Positions 43,048 through 52,421 of a stretch of 64,000 bases of DNA are shown piece by piece. The translations under genes were made by a program, and so were the position numbers. This DNA comes from Desulfovibrio sp. A2 (GTDB lineage Bacteria; Desulfobacterota; Desulfovibrionia; Desulfovibrionales; Desulfovibrionaceae). Below the pieces are notes generated by a model. That model was not told where the DNA came from. It did no database searches and saw nothing but the letters and a program-made list of their open reading frames with translations. The stretch spans positions 1 through 64,000 of the forward strand of contig NZ_AGFG01000033.1 in assembly GCF_000226255.1 (NCBI RefSeq), read 5' to 3'. Each line of letters starts with the position of its first letter. The stretch's first letter is position 1.

Positions 43048-44166
43048 ATGACCATCGACTACAACAAGATATCCGTCCGCGTGCGCCTTGGCGCGCTGCG
43101 TCGCAACTTCGAACTGCTGCGCCGCATGGCCCCCGCCCCCATGGCGGTGATCAAGTCCGACGCCTACGGCCACGGCCTGCTGCCCGTGGCCCGCACGCTG
43201 GAGGCCGTCGGTGCCGATTCCTTCGCCGCGGGCACCGTGGGCGAATGCGCCCTGCTGCGCGACGGCGGCATTCCCGGCCGCATCGTGGCCCTGCTGGGGG
43301 CCACGGACGCCGCCGACGCCGAATGCTGCATCGCCCGGTCCATCGTGCCCGCCGTGTATTCCGCCGATCAGCTGGAAATGCTGGCATCCCGCGCCGCGCC
43401 CGGCCAGCAGGTGGACATCGCCCTCAAGTTCGACACCGGCATGGCCCGCCTGGGCTTCACCGAGGCCGACCTGCCCGCCCTGCTCGACAGGCTGCACGCC
43501 CGGCCCATGCTGCGCCCGGTGCTGGCCATGTCGCATCTGGCCGTGTCCGACGACCCGGCGCGGGCCGACTTCACCCGCGAGCAGAGTGCAACCTTCTCGC
43601 GCGTCCTGTCCGGCGTGCGCGCGGCATGGCCCGCCGTGCAGGGTTCGCTGGCCAACTCGGCGGGGCTGCTGGCCCACCCGGAACTGCACTTCGACGTGCA
43701 GCGCCCCGGCATCGCCCTGTACGGGTCGAACCCGCTGCGCGGAACCGCCCTGGCGCATCTGGGCGACGGTCTGGAACCGGCCATGGATGTGGCCACCCCC
43801 GTTCTTCAGGTGCACCCCCTGCCCGCCGGGCGTTCCATCAGCTACGGGCGCACCTTCACCGCCCCGCGCGACATGACCGTGGCCATCGTGGCCGTGGGCT
43901 ATGCCGACGCCTACAGCCGGGGGCTTTCCGGCAGGGGGGCCATGACCGTGCATGGTCGCCGCGCGCCCATCCTGGGCCGGGTGTGCATGCAGATGACCGC
44001 CGTGGACGTGTCGCACATTCCCGGCGTGGCCGCAGGAGATGCGGCGTACCTGATGGGCGGCCCCGGCGAGGCGCTGACGCCCGACGACCTGGCCGACCTG
44101 TGGGGCACCATATCGTATGAAGTGCTCTGCCTGCTGGGCATGAACCCGCGCACGCACGAGGCATAG
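43048..44166 (+). CDS. alr: Alanine racemase
   Basis: A 372-residue fold-type III PLP enzyme producing D-alanine for peptidoglycan. The PLP lysine is Lys36 in AVIKSDAYGHGL; the opposing catalytic tyrosine is Tyr266 in SISYGRTF; MSHLAVSDDP and VCMQMTAVDVS are also typical. GGAG lies about nine bases before ATG 43,048; the upstream in-frame extension is not conserved in style. A stable hairpin follows, separating it from the ribosomal operon. Confidence 0.95.
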   Translation: MTIDYNKISVRVRLGALRRNFELLRRMAPAPMAVIKSDAYGHGLLPVARTLEAVGADSFAAGTVGECALLRDGGIPGRIVALLGATDAADAECCIARSIVPAVYSADQLEMLASRAAPGQQVDIALKFDTGMARLGFTEADLPALLDRLHARPMLRPVLAMSHLAVSDDPARADFTREQSATFSRVLSGVRAAWPAVQGSLANSAGLLAHPELHFDVQRPGIALYGSNPLRGTALAHLGDGLEPAMDVATPVLQVHPLPAGRSISYGRTFTAPRDMTVAIVAVGYADAYSRGLSGRGAMTVHGRRAPILGRVCMQMTAVDVSHIPGVAAGDAAYLMGGPGEALTPDDLADLWGTISYEVLCLLGMNPRTHEA

Positions 44167-44240
44167 CCGCGCGACCGGATGCCCCCTGCCGCCGCGCCAT
44201 CACGGCTGGCCAGCCACGCGGGCACGCGCCTGCGTGCAAC

Positions 44241-44270
44241 AGGCCGGGCGCGGACCATCCCGCCCGGCCT
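44241..44270 (+). terminator. Hairpin after alr
   Basis: Perfect 10-bp stem AGGCCGGGCG (44,241-44,250) with CGCCCGGCCT (44,261-44,270), loop of ten, weak T-tract. It lies just before the rpsF promoter. Confidence 0.65.
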
Positions 44271-44294
44271 TGCCCCGCGCCGTCAACACGCCTG

Positions 44295-44323
44295 TTGACA
44301 CCCGCGCCCCCTGCGACTATAGA
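44295..44323 (+). promoter_or_regulatory. Near-consensus sigma70 promoter of rpsF-rpsR-rplI-dnaB
   Basis: TTGACA (44,295-44,300) and TATAGA (44,318-44,323) with the ideal 17-bp spacer, about 60 bases upstream of the rpsF start. This is one of the best promoters in the window, as expected for ribosomal protein genes. Confidence 0.85.
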
Positions 44324-44384
44324 CCCTGTTTCTGCCTTGCTCGCCCCGCGTGAGGGCGGGCCAAAGCCCACAAGGAGGAATCCC

Positions 44385-44690
44385 ATGAGGAAGTTTGAAA
44401 CGCTGCTGCTCCTTTCCCCGGAGCTGGCTGCGGATGCCCGCGAGGCGCTGCTCGGCACCCTCACCGGCGTCGTAGAGCGTGAACAGGGCAAGATGGTCGC
44501 CGCCGACCACTGGGGCATGCGCGACCTCGCCTACCCCGTCCAGAAGCACATGCGCGGCTACTACGTGCGCCTCGAATACCTCGCCCCCGGCGAAGTCGTG
44601 GCCGAAGTGGAACGCAACATCCGCATCTCCGACGGCATCTTCAAGTTCGTTACCGTCAAGCTGGCCGACGCGGTCGAGGAGGTTGCATAA
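44385..44690 (+). CDS. rpsF: 30S ribosomal protein S6
   Basis: A 101-residue S6: [34 protein letters not shown] (about 42-61) and [11 protein letters not shown] are characteristic. AAGGAGG precedes ATG 44,385. First gene of the conserved rpsF-rpsR-rplI-dnaB operon, one base from rpsR; S6 binds the central 16S domain with S18. Confidence 0.97.
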   Translation: MRKFETLLLLSPELAADAREALLGTLTGVVEREQGKMVAADHWGMRDLAYPVQKHMRGYYVRLEYLAPGEVVAEVERNIRISDGIFKFVTVKLADAVEEVA

Positions 44691-44691
44691 C

Positions 44692-44955
44692 ATGGCCTTC
44701 AAGAAGAAGTTCACCCCGCGTCGCAAGTTCTGCCGCTTCTGCGCCGACAAGGACCTGCCCCTCGATTACAAGCGCGCCGACATCCTGCGCGACTTCATCA
44801 CCGAGCGCGGCAAGATCATCGCGCGCCGCATCACCGGCACCTGCGCCCATCACCAGCGTCTGCTCACCCGTGAAATCAAGCGCGCCCGTCAGATGGCCCT
44901 CTTGTTCTACACCGCGGGTCATTCCAGCGACGTCAAGAAAAAGAGCCAGATCTAG
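44692..44955 (+). CDS. rpsR: 30S ribosomal protein S18
   Basis: An 87-residue S18 with [20 protein letters not shown] and [20 protein letters not shown] (about 45-64). CxxC plus Cys-His suggests the zinc-binding form, unlike the cysteine-free paralogues used under zinc limitation. ATG lies one base after the rpsF stop, with GAGGAGG in the rpsF end as ribosome-binding site. Confidence 0.97.
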   Translation: MAFKKKFTPRRKFCRFCADKDLPLDYKRADILRDFITERGKIIARRITGTCAHHQRLLTREIKRARQMALLFYTAGHSSDVKKKSQI

Positions 44956-44964
44956 GAGGATGGG

Positions 44965-45468
44965 ATGAAGCTGATCCTTCGTGCTGACGTTGAAAATCTG
45001 GGCCGCCTCGGCGACGTCGTGGTGGTGAAGCCCGGTTTCGGCCGCAACTTCCTGCTGCCGCAGGGCCTTGCCATGCTGGCCTCCGATGCCAACCTGAAGG
45101 CGTTCGAACTGGAGCGCAAGAAGCTTCAGGCCAAGATGGACGCCCTGCGCACCGCGGCCTCCGACCTTTCCGCCAAGATCGCCGCCACCGAACTGGTCAT
45201 CCCGGTTCGCGTGGGTGAAAACGACAAGCTCTACGGTTCCGTCACCACCGCCATCATCGGCGACGCGCTGGCCGAAAAGGGCGTGGATATCGACCGTCGC
45301 CGCATTCTGCTCGACGCCGCCATCCGCACCCTGGGCACGCACGAAGTGCGCGTCCGCCTGCACGCCGACGTGGTGGCCACCCTGAACGTCAAGGTTGTTG
45401 CCGAAGACAAGGTGAGCGATGCCGCAGAACCCGTCGTGGACGCCGAGCCGGAAACCCCGGCCGAATAG
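44965..45468 (+). CDS. rplI: 50S ribosomal protein L9
   Basis: A 167-residue L9: N-terminal MKLILRADVENLGRLGDVVV and PGFGRNFLLPQGLA, a long connecting helix (about 42-75) and a C-terminal domain (KLYGSVTTAIIGDAL). The last ~20 residues are an acidic Ala/Glu/Pro tail. AGGAGG precedes the ATG. The 3' end overlaps the dnaB start by 50 bases. Confidence 0.97.
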   Translation: MKLILRADVENLGRLGDVVVVKPGFGRNFLLPQGLAMLASDANLKAFELERKKLQAKMDALRTAASDLSAKIAATELVIPVRVGENDKLYGSVTTAIIGDALAEKGVDIDRRRILLDAAIRTLGTHEVRVRLHADVVATLNVKVVAEDKVSDAAEPVVDAEPETPAE

Positions 45469-46903
45469 CCACACCGATTCCGACGCCGCCTCCGCCTACC
45501 ATGGCGGGGGCGGCGCTCCCGATCCGACGGAACGCGCTTCCGCCGATCTGTTGCGCCGAGTCCCCCCGCACAGCACCGAAGCCGAACAGGCCGTGCTCGG
45601 GGGGATTCTGCTTCGCAACGCCGTGCTGCACTCCGTGGTGGACACGCTGCGGCCGGAAGACTTCTACCTGCCCGCCCACCAACAGATCTACGACGCCTGC
45701 CTGGAACTGTACCGGCGCAACGCCCCCATCGACCTCGTGACCATGGCGGAATACCTGCAATCGCAGAGCCGCCTGGAAGGGGTTGGCGGGGCCGTGTACC
45801 TGGCCGAGCTCGCCCAGTCCACCATCAGTGCCGCCAACGCCGAGCACTACGCCACCATCGTGCGCGACAAGGCACTGCTGCGTTCGCTGATCGGCGCGGG
45901 GTCGGAGATCATCAGCAACTGCTACGACGCCTCGCGCGAAGTGCAGAAGCTGCTGGACGAGTCGGAGCAGGCGGTGTTCGCCATTTCCGAGCGCGTCAGC
46001 GGCAAGATGTTCCGCGGGGCCAAGGAACTGGTGCACAAGGTCTTCGAAGACCTGGTGAAGCGCTGCGACCGCAAGGAAGTGGTCACCGGCGTCACCACCG
46101 GCTTCGTGCAACTGGACCAGATGACCTCGGGCCTGCAGCCGTCCGACCTGATCATCGTGGCCGCGCGCCCCTCCATGGGCAAGACCGCCTTCGCGCTGAA
46201 CATGTGCCTGCGCGCCGCCGTGAACCAGAACACCCCCGTGGCCGTGTACTCCCTGGAAATGTCCATGGAGCAGCTGGTCATGCGCATGCTCTGCTCGCTG
46301 GGCAAGGTGGACCTGTCCAAGGTGCGCAAGGGCTTCCTGGACGACGAGGACTGGCAGCGCCTGTACCACGCCGCCGACGTGCTCTCGCAGGCCCCCATCT
46401 ACATCGACGACACCCCCGCCATCACCACCCTGGAACTGCGCGCCCGCACCCGCCGCCTGCGTGCCGAAAAGGGCGTGGGGCTTGTGATGGTGGACTACCT
46501 GCAGTTGATGCGCTCCGCCCGCCGGGTGGATTCGCGCGAACTGGAAATTTCGGAAATCTCGCGCTCGCTGAAAGCCCTGGCCAAGGAACTGAACATCCCG
46601 GTCATTGCCCTGTCGCAGCTGAACCGCAAGGTGGAAGAGCGCACCAACAAGCGCCCCATGCTTTCGGACCTTCGCGAATCGGGCGCCATCGAGCAGGACG
46701 CCGACGTGATCATGTTCATCTACCGCGACGACGCCTACAACAAACGCGACGACAACCCGCGCAAGGGCATCGCGGAAATCATCATCGGCAAGCAGCGCAA
46801 CGGCCCCGTGGGCGTGGCCGAGCTTGCCTACCTGCCCTCGTACACCGCGTTCGAGGATTTGACGTTCGTCCCGCCGCCGCCATCCGAGGGGTATGGGGAT
46901 TGA
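45419..46903 (+). CDS. dnaB: Replicative DNA helicase DnaB
   Basis: A 494-residue hexameric replicative helicase. N-terminal primase-interacting domain begins RVPPHSTEAEQAVLGGILLR (about 47-66); the RecA-like domain has Walker A ARPSMGKTAF (249-258), Walker B VGLVMVDYLQLM, and SQLNRKVEERTNKRPMLSDL, SGAIEQDADVIMFIYR. No intein. ATG 45,419, preceded by AAGGTG, lies inside the rplI tail; the first ~45 residues are a Ser/Pro/Gly-rich extension, so a later start cannot be excluded, but an overlapping start fits translational coupling. Confidence 0.94.
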   Translation: MPQNPSWTPSRKPRPNSHTDSDAASAYHGGGGAPDPTERASADLLRRVPPHSTEAEQAVLGGILLRNAVLHSVVDTLRPEDFYLPAHQQIYDACLELYRRNAPIDLVTMAEYLQSQSRLEGVGGAVYLAELAQSTISAANAEHYATIVRDKALLRSLIGAGSEIISNCYDASREVQKLLDESEQAVFAISERVSGKMFRGAKELVHKVFEDLVKRCDRKEVVTGVTTGFVQLDQMTSGLQPSDLIIVAARPSMGKTAFALNMCLRAAVNQNTPVAVYSLEMSMEQLVMRMLCSLGKVDLSKVRKGFLDDEDWQRLYHAADVLSQAPIYIDDTPAITTLELRARTRRLRAEKGVGLVMVDYLQLMRSARRVDSRELEISEISRSLKALAKELNIPVIALSQLNRKVEERTNKRPMLSDLRESGAIEQDADVIMFIYRDDAYNKRDDNPRKGIAEIIIGKQRNGPVGVAELAYLPSYTAFEDLTFVPPPPSEGYGD

Positions 46904-46908
46904 TTGAT

Positions 46909-46935
46909 GGGGCTGCCGCAAGGTGGCCCCTTTTG
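46909..46935 (+). terminator. Terminator of the ribosomal/dnaB operon
   Basis: Stem GGGGCTGCC (46,909-46,917) with GGTGGCCCC (46,922-46,930), using two G-U pairs, closed by a GCAA tetraloop and followed by TTTT. Confidence 0.8.
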
Positions 46936-46974
46936 TTTGGTGGTGCTGGTGAAGGGACGACGGGAAGGGGTAGT

Positions 46975-47905
46975 GCGCGGTTGCAACCGGCTTCTACGAA
47001 GACAGATGTGCCCTGCTGGACACCCTCGATTTCGTTATGCCTCCGGCGGGCAAGGGGCCATTGAACGATGGCCCCTTGCATCCCCGCGTTCCAGGGGCTC
47101 CGCCCCTTGGAACCCCGTGTCGTCATGCACCGCATTCTTATGCCTGGCAGCTTCCCTGCGGCGCTGCGCGCCTCGGGCGATCTGCTCGGCTGAATGCGTA
47201 TGTGCACGGAACTCCCGGTGGCACGGCAACGCGGGGGGTGCCTTCTACCCCACCCTCACTGCGGCGCGCATCCGCTACGCCGGAGCTTCCGCCTCGCAAA
47301 TCCTCGGCGGCGATCTCCGGCTGCGGCTGCGTATCGCCGTACAAAGGTTTCCCTCGCCAAATCCACAAATCTGAACATGCGAGAATATTTTCCCGTGTCA
47401 TGCGCCACGACCACGTTTCGAGCTTGGCCGCGTATGCTGGGGGGCTTTGACGGCGGTATATGCGCTGCAAGGAGGGCGAAGGTGAATGCCCCTCGCTTCG
47501 CCACGACACCGAGCGCCATGCGCACATCGCATTGCCGTCGCCAGATCACCCGGAGGCGCACCACGCCGGAGGGAAGCTGCCGCCGAAGGGACGCCGCGCA
47601 AGATACGTGTCGCAAAGGCACCTTGGCTTTGCCATGCTGCGGGAGCATCGTGCACATACGCATTCCGCCGGGCAGATCGCCCGAGGCGCGCAGCGCCGCA
47701 GGGAAGCTGCCCGGCGATGGAATGCGGTGCAAGATGAACTTGGGGGTCCAGGGGAGGCGAAGCCCCCCTGGAACGCGGGGGTGCAGGGGGTGTTCGTTAC
47801 AACACCCCCTGCCCGTCGGAGACATAACGAAATCGAGGGCAGTCAAAGGGGCGAGACGGTCTTCGTAGAAGCCGGTTGCAACCACGCGCAAGCTCTCCCC
47901 TCTTC
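46975..47905. repeat. Cluster of dispersed repeat modules between dnaB and the DUF748 gene
   Basis: The 1027-base spacer 46,904-47,930 has no credible gene. Its order is module 4 reversed (46,975-47,105), module 1 (47,127-47,203), module 3 reversed (47,259-47,338), a module 2 arm (near 47,440-47,470), a worn module 1 reversed (near 47,515-47,580), module 1 reversed (47,648-47,731), module 4 (47,755-47,905): a rough mirror image. Stems at 47,051-47,080 and 47,783-47,812 are perfect 12-mers of different sequence. Confidence 0.75.
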
Positions 47906-47930
47906 TCTTCCCCCTTCTCCATCCCCCCCA

Positions 47931-50900
47931 CTACTGCAACCCCAAATTAACCCTGCTCCCCCCATTCTTCGCCGCATCCCCGCCCTCCGCGCCAGCGGCA
48001 GGGGCAACCTTGGCACCGGCCAGAAACACCCGTTCGCCCAAGGCCGGATCAATCTCCAGCAGCTTGTCGCGCACTGCCTTGGCCCGCGCGGTGGCCAGCT
48101 CCTTCAGCGCTTCGGGCGTCACCTCGTAGTGTTCCTTCAGCGCGGCCTCCATCACGTCGGCAGGCTGCGATTTCGTAAAGCCCACCACGTTGCGCGGCTT
48201 CTCGAAGGGCGCGTCCTTGTACACCTCGTCCAGTAGGTCCTCGTACTCGTCCTTGTCGATGACCACGTCATCCACGTTCACCCTCGCCCTCTCGGCACGC
48301 GACAGCGAGGCGTGCTTGGCTTCGCGCAGCGCCCGCAGCAGGGCCTGTTCCTTCAGGCCGCGCGTGTCGCCGTCCGGCTCGGCCGCGCCCTGCACCTCCA
48401 GCTTCAGGCGCGGGCGCTGGCGCAGCACCTCGACAACGGCGCGCAGGTCCTTTTCCGCCACCTCGTTCAGCGTTGCCACCCCAGGCGGAAACTCCACGTA
48501 GCGCATGTCCTTGCCGCCACTGCCCAGGCTGAGCACGCTGCCCACCAGGGCGAAGGGCGAGGTGACCACCTTGACCATCAGGTTCAGCACGGCCTGCATG
48601 ATCACCCCGCCAAGACGGAATTCCGGATCGTCCAGCCGCCCCTTCACGGGCAGGCGCAGATCCACGTTGCCGCTCATGTCCTGCAACAGGGCCAGGCCCA
48701 GCTTCACCGGGTAGCTCGGCGCATCGGGCCGGTTGTCCTTGCTGCCCAGCTCTATCTGGCTGAGGGTGAAGTGATTGTCCGCGTCCAGCACCCAGTTTTC
48801 CGCCTTCACGGCCACGTCGGCGGAAAAGCGCCCGTGCTCCACAGGGTAGGCGATGTACTGCACCGCGTAGGGCGACAGAGGCACCAGATCGAGTCCGGAC
48901 ATGGTGAAGCGCATGTCCGCGAACACGGGATGAATGAGCGGATTCACCGTGCCCCCCACCAGCACCGGCACGCCTTCGATGCCCGCGCGCAACTGCACCT
49001 CGGCGCGCGAGGCCGGGTCCAGCGATACGCCGGAAATGCTCCCCTCGATGTCGGACAGTTCGGAGGCAAAGGCCGGGGACATGCGCTCGTCGCGGAAACG
49101 CAGCGACCCGCCGGAAATGGACAGGCTGCCCACCTCCAGCGTGGTGAACGGACCGGCGTTGGGCCGGGCCGCAGCCTCCGCGCCGTCGCCCTGGGCGGGG
49201 GCACCGGAAGGGCCGGAGGGTGCCGACGGAGCAGGCGATGCGGGCGGCGATGCCGAATCCGTGGCCGGACCGGACGCGGCCTTGCTGGCGGGCTGCGCGG
49301 TGGCGTCCGCCGGAGCTTTGGCATCCTTCGTCGCCGCCGGGGCCTTGGCGTCCTTCTCCGCTGCCGCCGGGGGCTTCGCGTCCTTTGCCCCAGTCGCAGG
49401 GGGCTTCGCCCCCAAGGCCCGGCTGATGCTGGTGGAGCCATCCTTGAACACCATCACCGAGAGCTTCGGCTTTTCCAGCCCCACCTCCTGCACGCGCAGC
49501 GAAAGGTCGCCCGACGGCTGCTGGCCGAAGCGCAACCCGCGCACCGAAAACCGCCGCAGCGAGGCCAGTTCCTGCTTGCCCCCGGCCAGCTTCAGCGACA
49601 GGTTGTCCAGCCGGACCGCGCCCTCCACGTTCACCTCAAGCCCCGGTTCCGCCGCCTGTCCGGCGGATGCGCTCGCGGCGCGCGCCCTGCCACCCGGGGC
49701 GGCCTGCTCGCGCAGGGCCACCTTGAGTTCCGACGACACCTCGCCGCCGCCGAACAGAAGATCGGTCACCTCGCCCAGGTACGGGTCCAGCGGGCGCAGG
49801 TCCACCTTGGCCAGCTTGGAATCCACGGTCATGTGCAGCGGCTGCGCCGTGCCCTTGGCCTTCACGCCGATGGTTCCCTGCTTCTGCCAGCGGGCGGAAA
49901 AATCCACGTCCAGCGGCGCGCCGCGCTGCGGCGACAGCGGCCCGGTGACTAGGCGCATCCCCTCCAGAGTGAGCACGCCCGCATCCTTGGGCTGCCGGTC
50001 CTCGAAGGTCACCCGGCCCTCGTCCATGCGCAGCGAGGCCACGGACACCTGCCATTCCGGTCCTTCCGGCGTGGCGGCGGCTTTCTGCGGGGCGGCACGC
50101 GAGGCCCCGCGCGCCGCCGGGCGCTCCCGCCCCTTGTCGCGTCCGGCCGCCCCTGCCTTGGCGGGCTGCGCCGTTGCCGGGTCGCCCGCCAGCGCGGCGA
50201 GGTCGATGGCGCCGTCCTTGCCGCGCACCACCCGGACATCGGGCCTGGTCAGCGTCACCGGCCCCACGGCCATGGTGCGCGCCGCAAGATCCACGGACGT
50301 TTCGGTCACCTCCAGCCTGCCCAGGCCCACCGAGGGCTGCTTCTGCCCGGCCAGCGAAAGGGCCAAACCCGACACCTGCGCCGCGCCCTTGCGCAGCACG
50401 AACCCGGGCGCATCCGGCGCGGCCAGCGAAAGTTCCACTTCGCCCTGCGTGCCAGCCGCCCCGGCATCCAGCGACAGGGCAGGCACCGCCTGCGCCACGT
50501 ACCCGCGCACCGGAGCCAGCGGCAGGTCGCGCGCGTCCAGGCGCAGGGTCACGCCCAGCGGCTCCAGGGTCAGCGTGCCCTCGGCCTTCAGGGCGCCCGT
50601 GCCGTTCTTCGCGGCCTCACCGGACTTTGCCGGCGCGCCAGCCTTGCCGGTCCCGTCGTCCATGCGCAGCGAAGCGGTGAAGGCCCCACCCCCCTTGGGC
50701 GCGGCCTTGCCGCCAGGCGTGACGAAATCCGTAAGGGTGACGGCAAGATCGCTCAGCCGCACTTGCGCGCCGCCGGGCACCGAGGCGTCCTTCCAGACCA
50801 GCGTGGCATTGCGCATGTCCAGGGTGCGCACGCTGACCACGAAGGGCGGCTCGGACCTGGCCTGGGCAGCGGCGGGCGGACCAGCCGGTGCTGCCGGGGC

Positions 50901-52148
50901 TGCCGTGCCCACGGCCGCCGCACTGCCAGCGGAACCACCCGGCGCGCCGGTGGTGGCCTTGGCAGTGCCACTCCCCGCTGTCGCGGTTCCCGCCGGAACG
51001 GCGGTCTGGCCGCCCGGCTTCACTTCGGCCTGCTTCTTCGCGCCCGCCGGGGCCACGAAGCCCAGCCAGTCGATGCTGCCGTCGGCCAGGCGTCCGGCCC
51101 GGGCCAGCAGGCCGTCCAGGTCCACCCGGCGCACGTCCACGTGGCGGTCCAGCAGCGAGAATTCCTCCACTTCCACCATGCCCGAGGTCAGCCCCAACAC
51201 GGCGTCCTTGCCGTCGGGCGCGTTGACGCGCAGGTCGTGCAGGGTCACGGAGCCCGCCAGCCCGAATTCCACGTCGTGCGCGGCGGGCTGCTCCACCACC
51301 AGCTTCAGGTTCACGCCCAGCCGCCCCGATTCCAGGCGCAACGGCGTGAACGCAGCCAGGTATTCGCGGTACTGGGTCAGGTCCACCTCGTCGGTGGCCA
51401 CATCGAACTCGGTGCGCAGGTGCTCGGCGAAGGGCAACAGCCGCCCCTGCACCGTCAGCGCCCTGCCGTCCACCGTGGCATTCAGGCTGGGGGTGATGGC
51501 GCGCTCCCGGTCGCGCTCCATGGTGGAGGTGAACGGCACCACGAACTGCAACTCGGTGATGGTGTGGATGGTCTTGAGCGGCGCGTCGTGAAAGATCACC
51601 GTGCCGTTGACCACCTCGAAGTCGCTGGCCGCGAAGGGGAACAGCGGCTTCTTTGCGTCGTCCGCGCGGTCCTTCTTCCCGTCCTCTCCGTCTGGCGGGA
51701 TGAATTCCGAGAAGGAATACCGCCCGTCGCCGAAGTGGGCCACGTACACCACCGGGTTCACCAGCCGCACGTAGGCCAGCACCGGGGCAAGGCGCAGCGC
51801 GGCGGAAAGGCCGGGCGAAAATTCCAGCGCGTCGAAGGTCAGCAGATCGCCGTCGCCGGTGGGGTTGGGCACGCGCACGCCCTGGATGGACAGCGCCCAC
51901 GAATACGGGTTGAAGCGCACCTTCTCCACGGTGCAGCGCACCCGCAGCTTGTCGGACAGTTGATCTTCCAGCACGCCGCGCATGAGCGGCGGCATGGCCA
52001 ATCCGGCCAGCACGCCCCATGCGGCAACCACGCCGACGATCGTGCAGGTCCAGCGGCGCACCCGCCGCATGGCCCACCACCCCTTGCCGCGCGATGCAAT
52101 GGCGGCAGGTGACCACCCCGACGAACTCTTTCCCGGCTTCGTGTCCAT
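47931..52148 (-). CDS. Giant DUF748/AsmA-like envelope protein
   Basis: A 1405-residue protein with one N-terminal membrane helix (about 33-53) and the rest predicted periplasmic. DUF748 features include VRFNPYSWALSIQGVRVPNP (about 80-100) and the late LGLALLQDMSGNVDLRLPVK, PEFRLGGVIMQAVLNLMVKV. The family is related to AsmA/TamB-type repeating beta-groove proteins thought to bridge the envelope or move lipids. Ala/Pro/Lys-rich linkers occur around 390-430, 650-690 and 960-1030. GGAG precedes ATG 52,148. Transcribed alone, between two repeat-bearing spacers. A lipid-transfer role is inference from family. Confidence 0.87.
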   Translation of the reverse strand: MDTKPGKSSSGWSPAAIASRGKGWWAMRRVRRWTCTIVGVVAAWGVLAGLAMPPLMRGVLEDQLSDKLRVRCTVEKVRFNPYSWALSIQGVRVPNPTGDGDLLTFDALEFSPGLSAALRLAPVLAYVRLVNPVVYVAHFGDGRYSFSEFIPPDGEDGKKDRADDAKKPLFPFAASDFEVVNGTVIFHDAPLKTIHTITELQFVVPFTSTMERDRERAITPSLNATVDGRALTVQGRLLPFAEHLRTEFDVATDEVDLTQYREYLAAFTPLRLESGRLGVNLKLVVEQPAAHDVEFGLAGSVTLHDLRVNAPDGKDAVLGLTSGMVEVEEFSLLDRHVDVRRVDLDGLLARAGRLADGSIDWLGFVAPAGAKKQAEVKPGGQTAVPAGTATAGSGTAKATTGAPGGSAGSAAAVGTAAPAAPAGPPAAAQARSEPPFVVSVRTLDMRNATLVWKDASVPGGAQVRLSDLAVTLTDFVTPGGKAAPKGGGAFTASLRMDDGTGKAGAPAKSGEAAKNGTGALKAEGTLTLEPLGVTLRLDARDLPLAPVRGYVAQAVPALSLDAGAAGTQGEVELSLAAPDAPGFVLRKGAAQVSGLALSLAGQKQPSVGLGRLEVTETSVDLAARTMAVGPVTLTRPDVRVVRGKDGAIDLAALAGDPATAQPAKAGAAGRDKGRERPAARGASRAAPQKAAATPEGPEWQVSVASLRMDEGRVTFEDRQPKDAGVLTLEGMRLVTGPLSPQRGAPLDVDFSARWQKQGTIGVKAKGTAQPLHMTVDSKLAKVDLRPLDPYLGEVTDLLFGGGEVSSELKVALREQAAPGGRARAASASAGQAAEPGLEVNVEGAVRLDNLSLKLAGGKQELASLRRFSVRGLRFGQQPSGDLSLRVQEVGLEKPKLSVMVFKDGSTSISRALGAKPPATGAKDAKPPAAAEKDAKAPAATKDAKAPADATAQPASKAASGPATDSASPPASPAPSAPSGPSGAPAQGDGAEAAARPNAGPFTTLEVGSLSISGGSLRFRDERMSPAFASELSDIEGSISGVSLDPASRAEVQLRAGIEGVPVLVGGTVNPLIHPVFADMRFTMSGLDLVPLSPYAVQYIAYPVEHGRFSADVAVKAENWVLDADNHFTLSQIELGSKDNRPDAPSYPVKLGLALLQDMSGNVDLRLPVKGRLDDPEFRLGGVIMQAVLNLMVKVVTSPFALVGSVLSLGSGGKDMRYVEFPPGVATLNEVAEKDLRAVVEVLRQRPRLKLEVQGAAEPDGDTRGLKEQALLRALREAKHASLSRAERARVNVDDVVIDKDEYEDLLDEVYKDAPFEKPRNVVGFTKSQPADVMEAALKEHYEVTPEALKELATARAKAVRDKLLEIDPALGERVFLAGAKVAPAAGAEGGDAAKNGGSRVNLGLQ

Positions 52149-52333
52149 ATGCGCTCCGTGCCCAGGGATTGATGATTCTGCCAACACCATAGAATACTTG
52201 CGCCCTCATGAGAAGGGGTGTGCGCCACAACGAGGGCCAACCCTACCCATGGGCATCCCCCCGTGGTGGCGTGGCGTCGCCACGGGGCCATGAAACGCCA
52301 CATGGCCCGACCATGCACGCCGGACTGCGGGCA

Positions 52334-52371
52334 CAAAAAAACGCCGCCGGGAATGCCTTCCCTGGCAGCGC
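52334..52371 (-). terminator. Terminator of the RTX gene
   Basis: Read on the minus strand, a G/C-rich stem of about 11 bp with one or two mismatches (52,371 back to 52,341) runs into seven Ts (complement of 52,334-52,340). It lies 50 bp past the RTX gene stop. Confidence 0.7.
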
Positions 52372-52421
52372 CGCTTGGGTCGCACGCAACGGAATGCGCG
52401 CGTTTTCCGTTTTCCCGGCCG

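Noticed and set aside
48312..51591. Long plus-strand frames opposite the DUF748 gene
   Set aside because: Low-complexity shadows of Ala/Pro/Lys-rich linkers; the minus-strand protein has membrane helix, family motifs and a ribosome-binding site.
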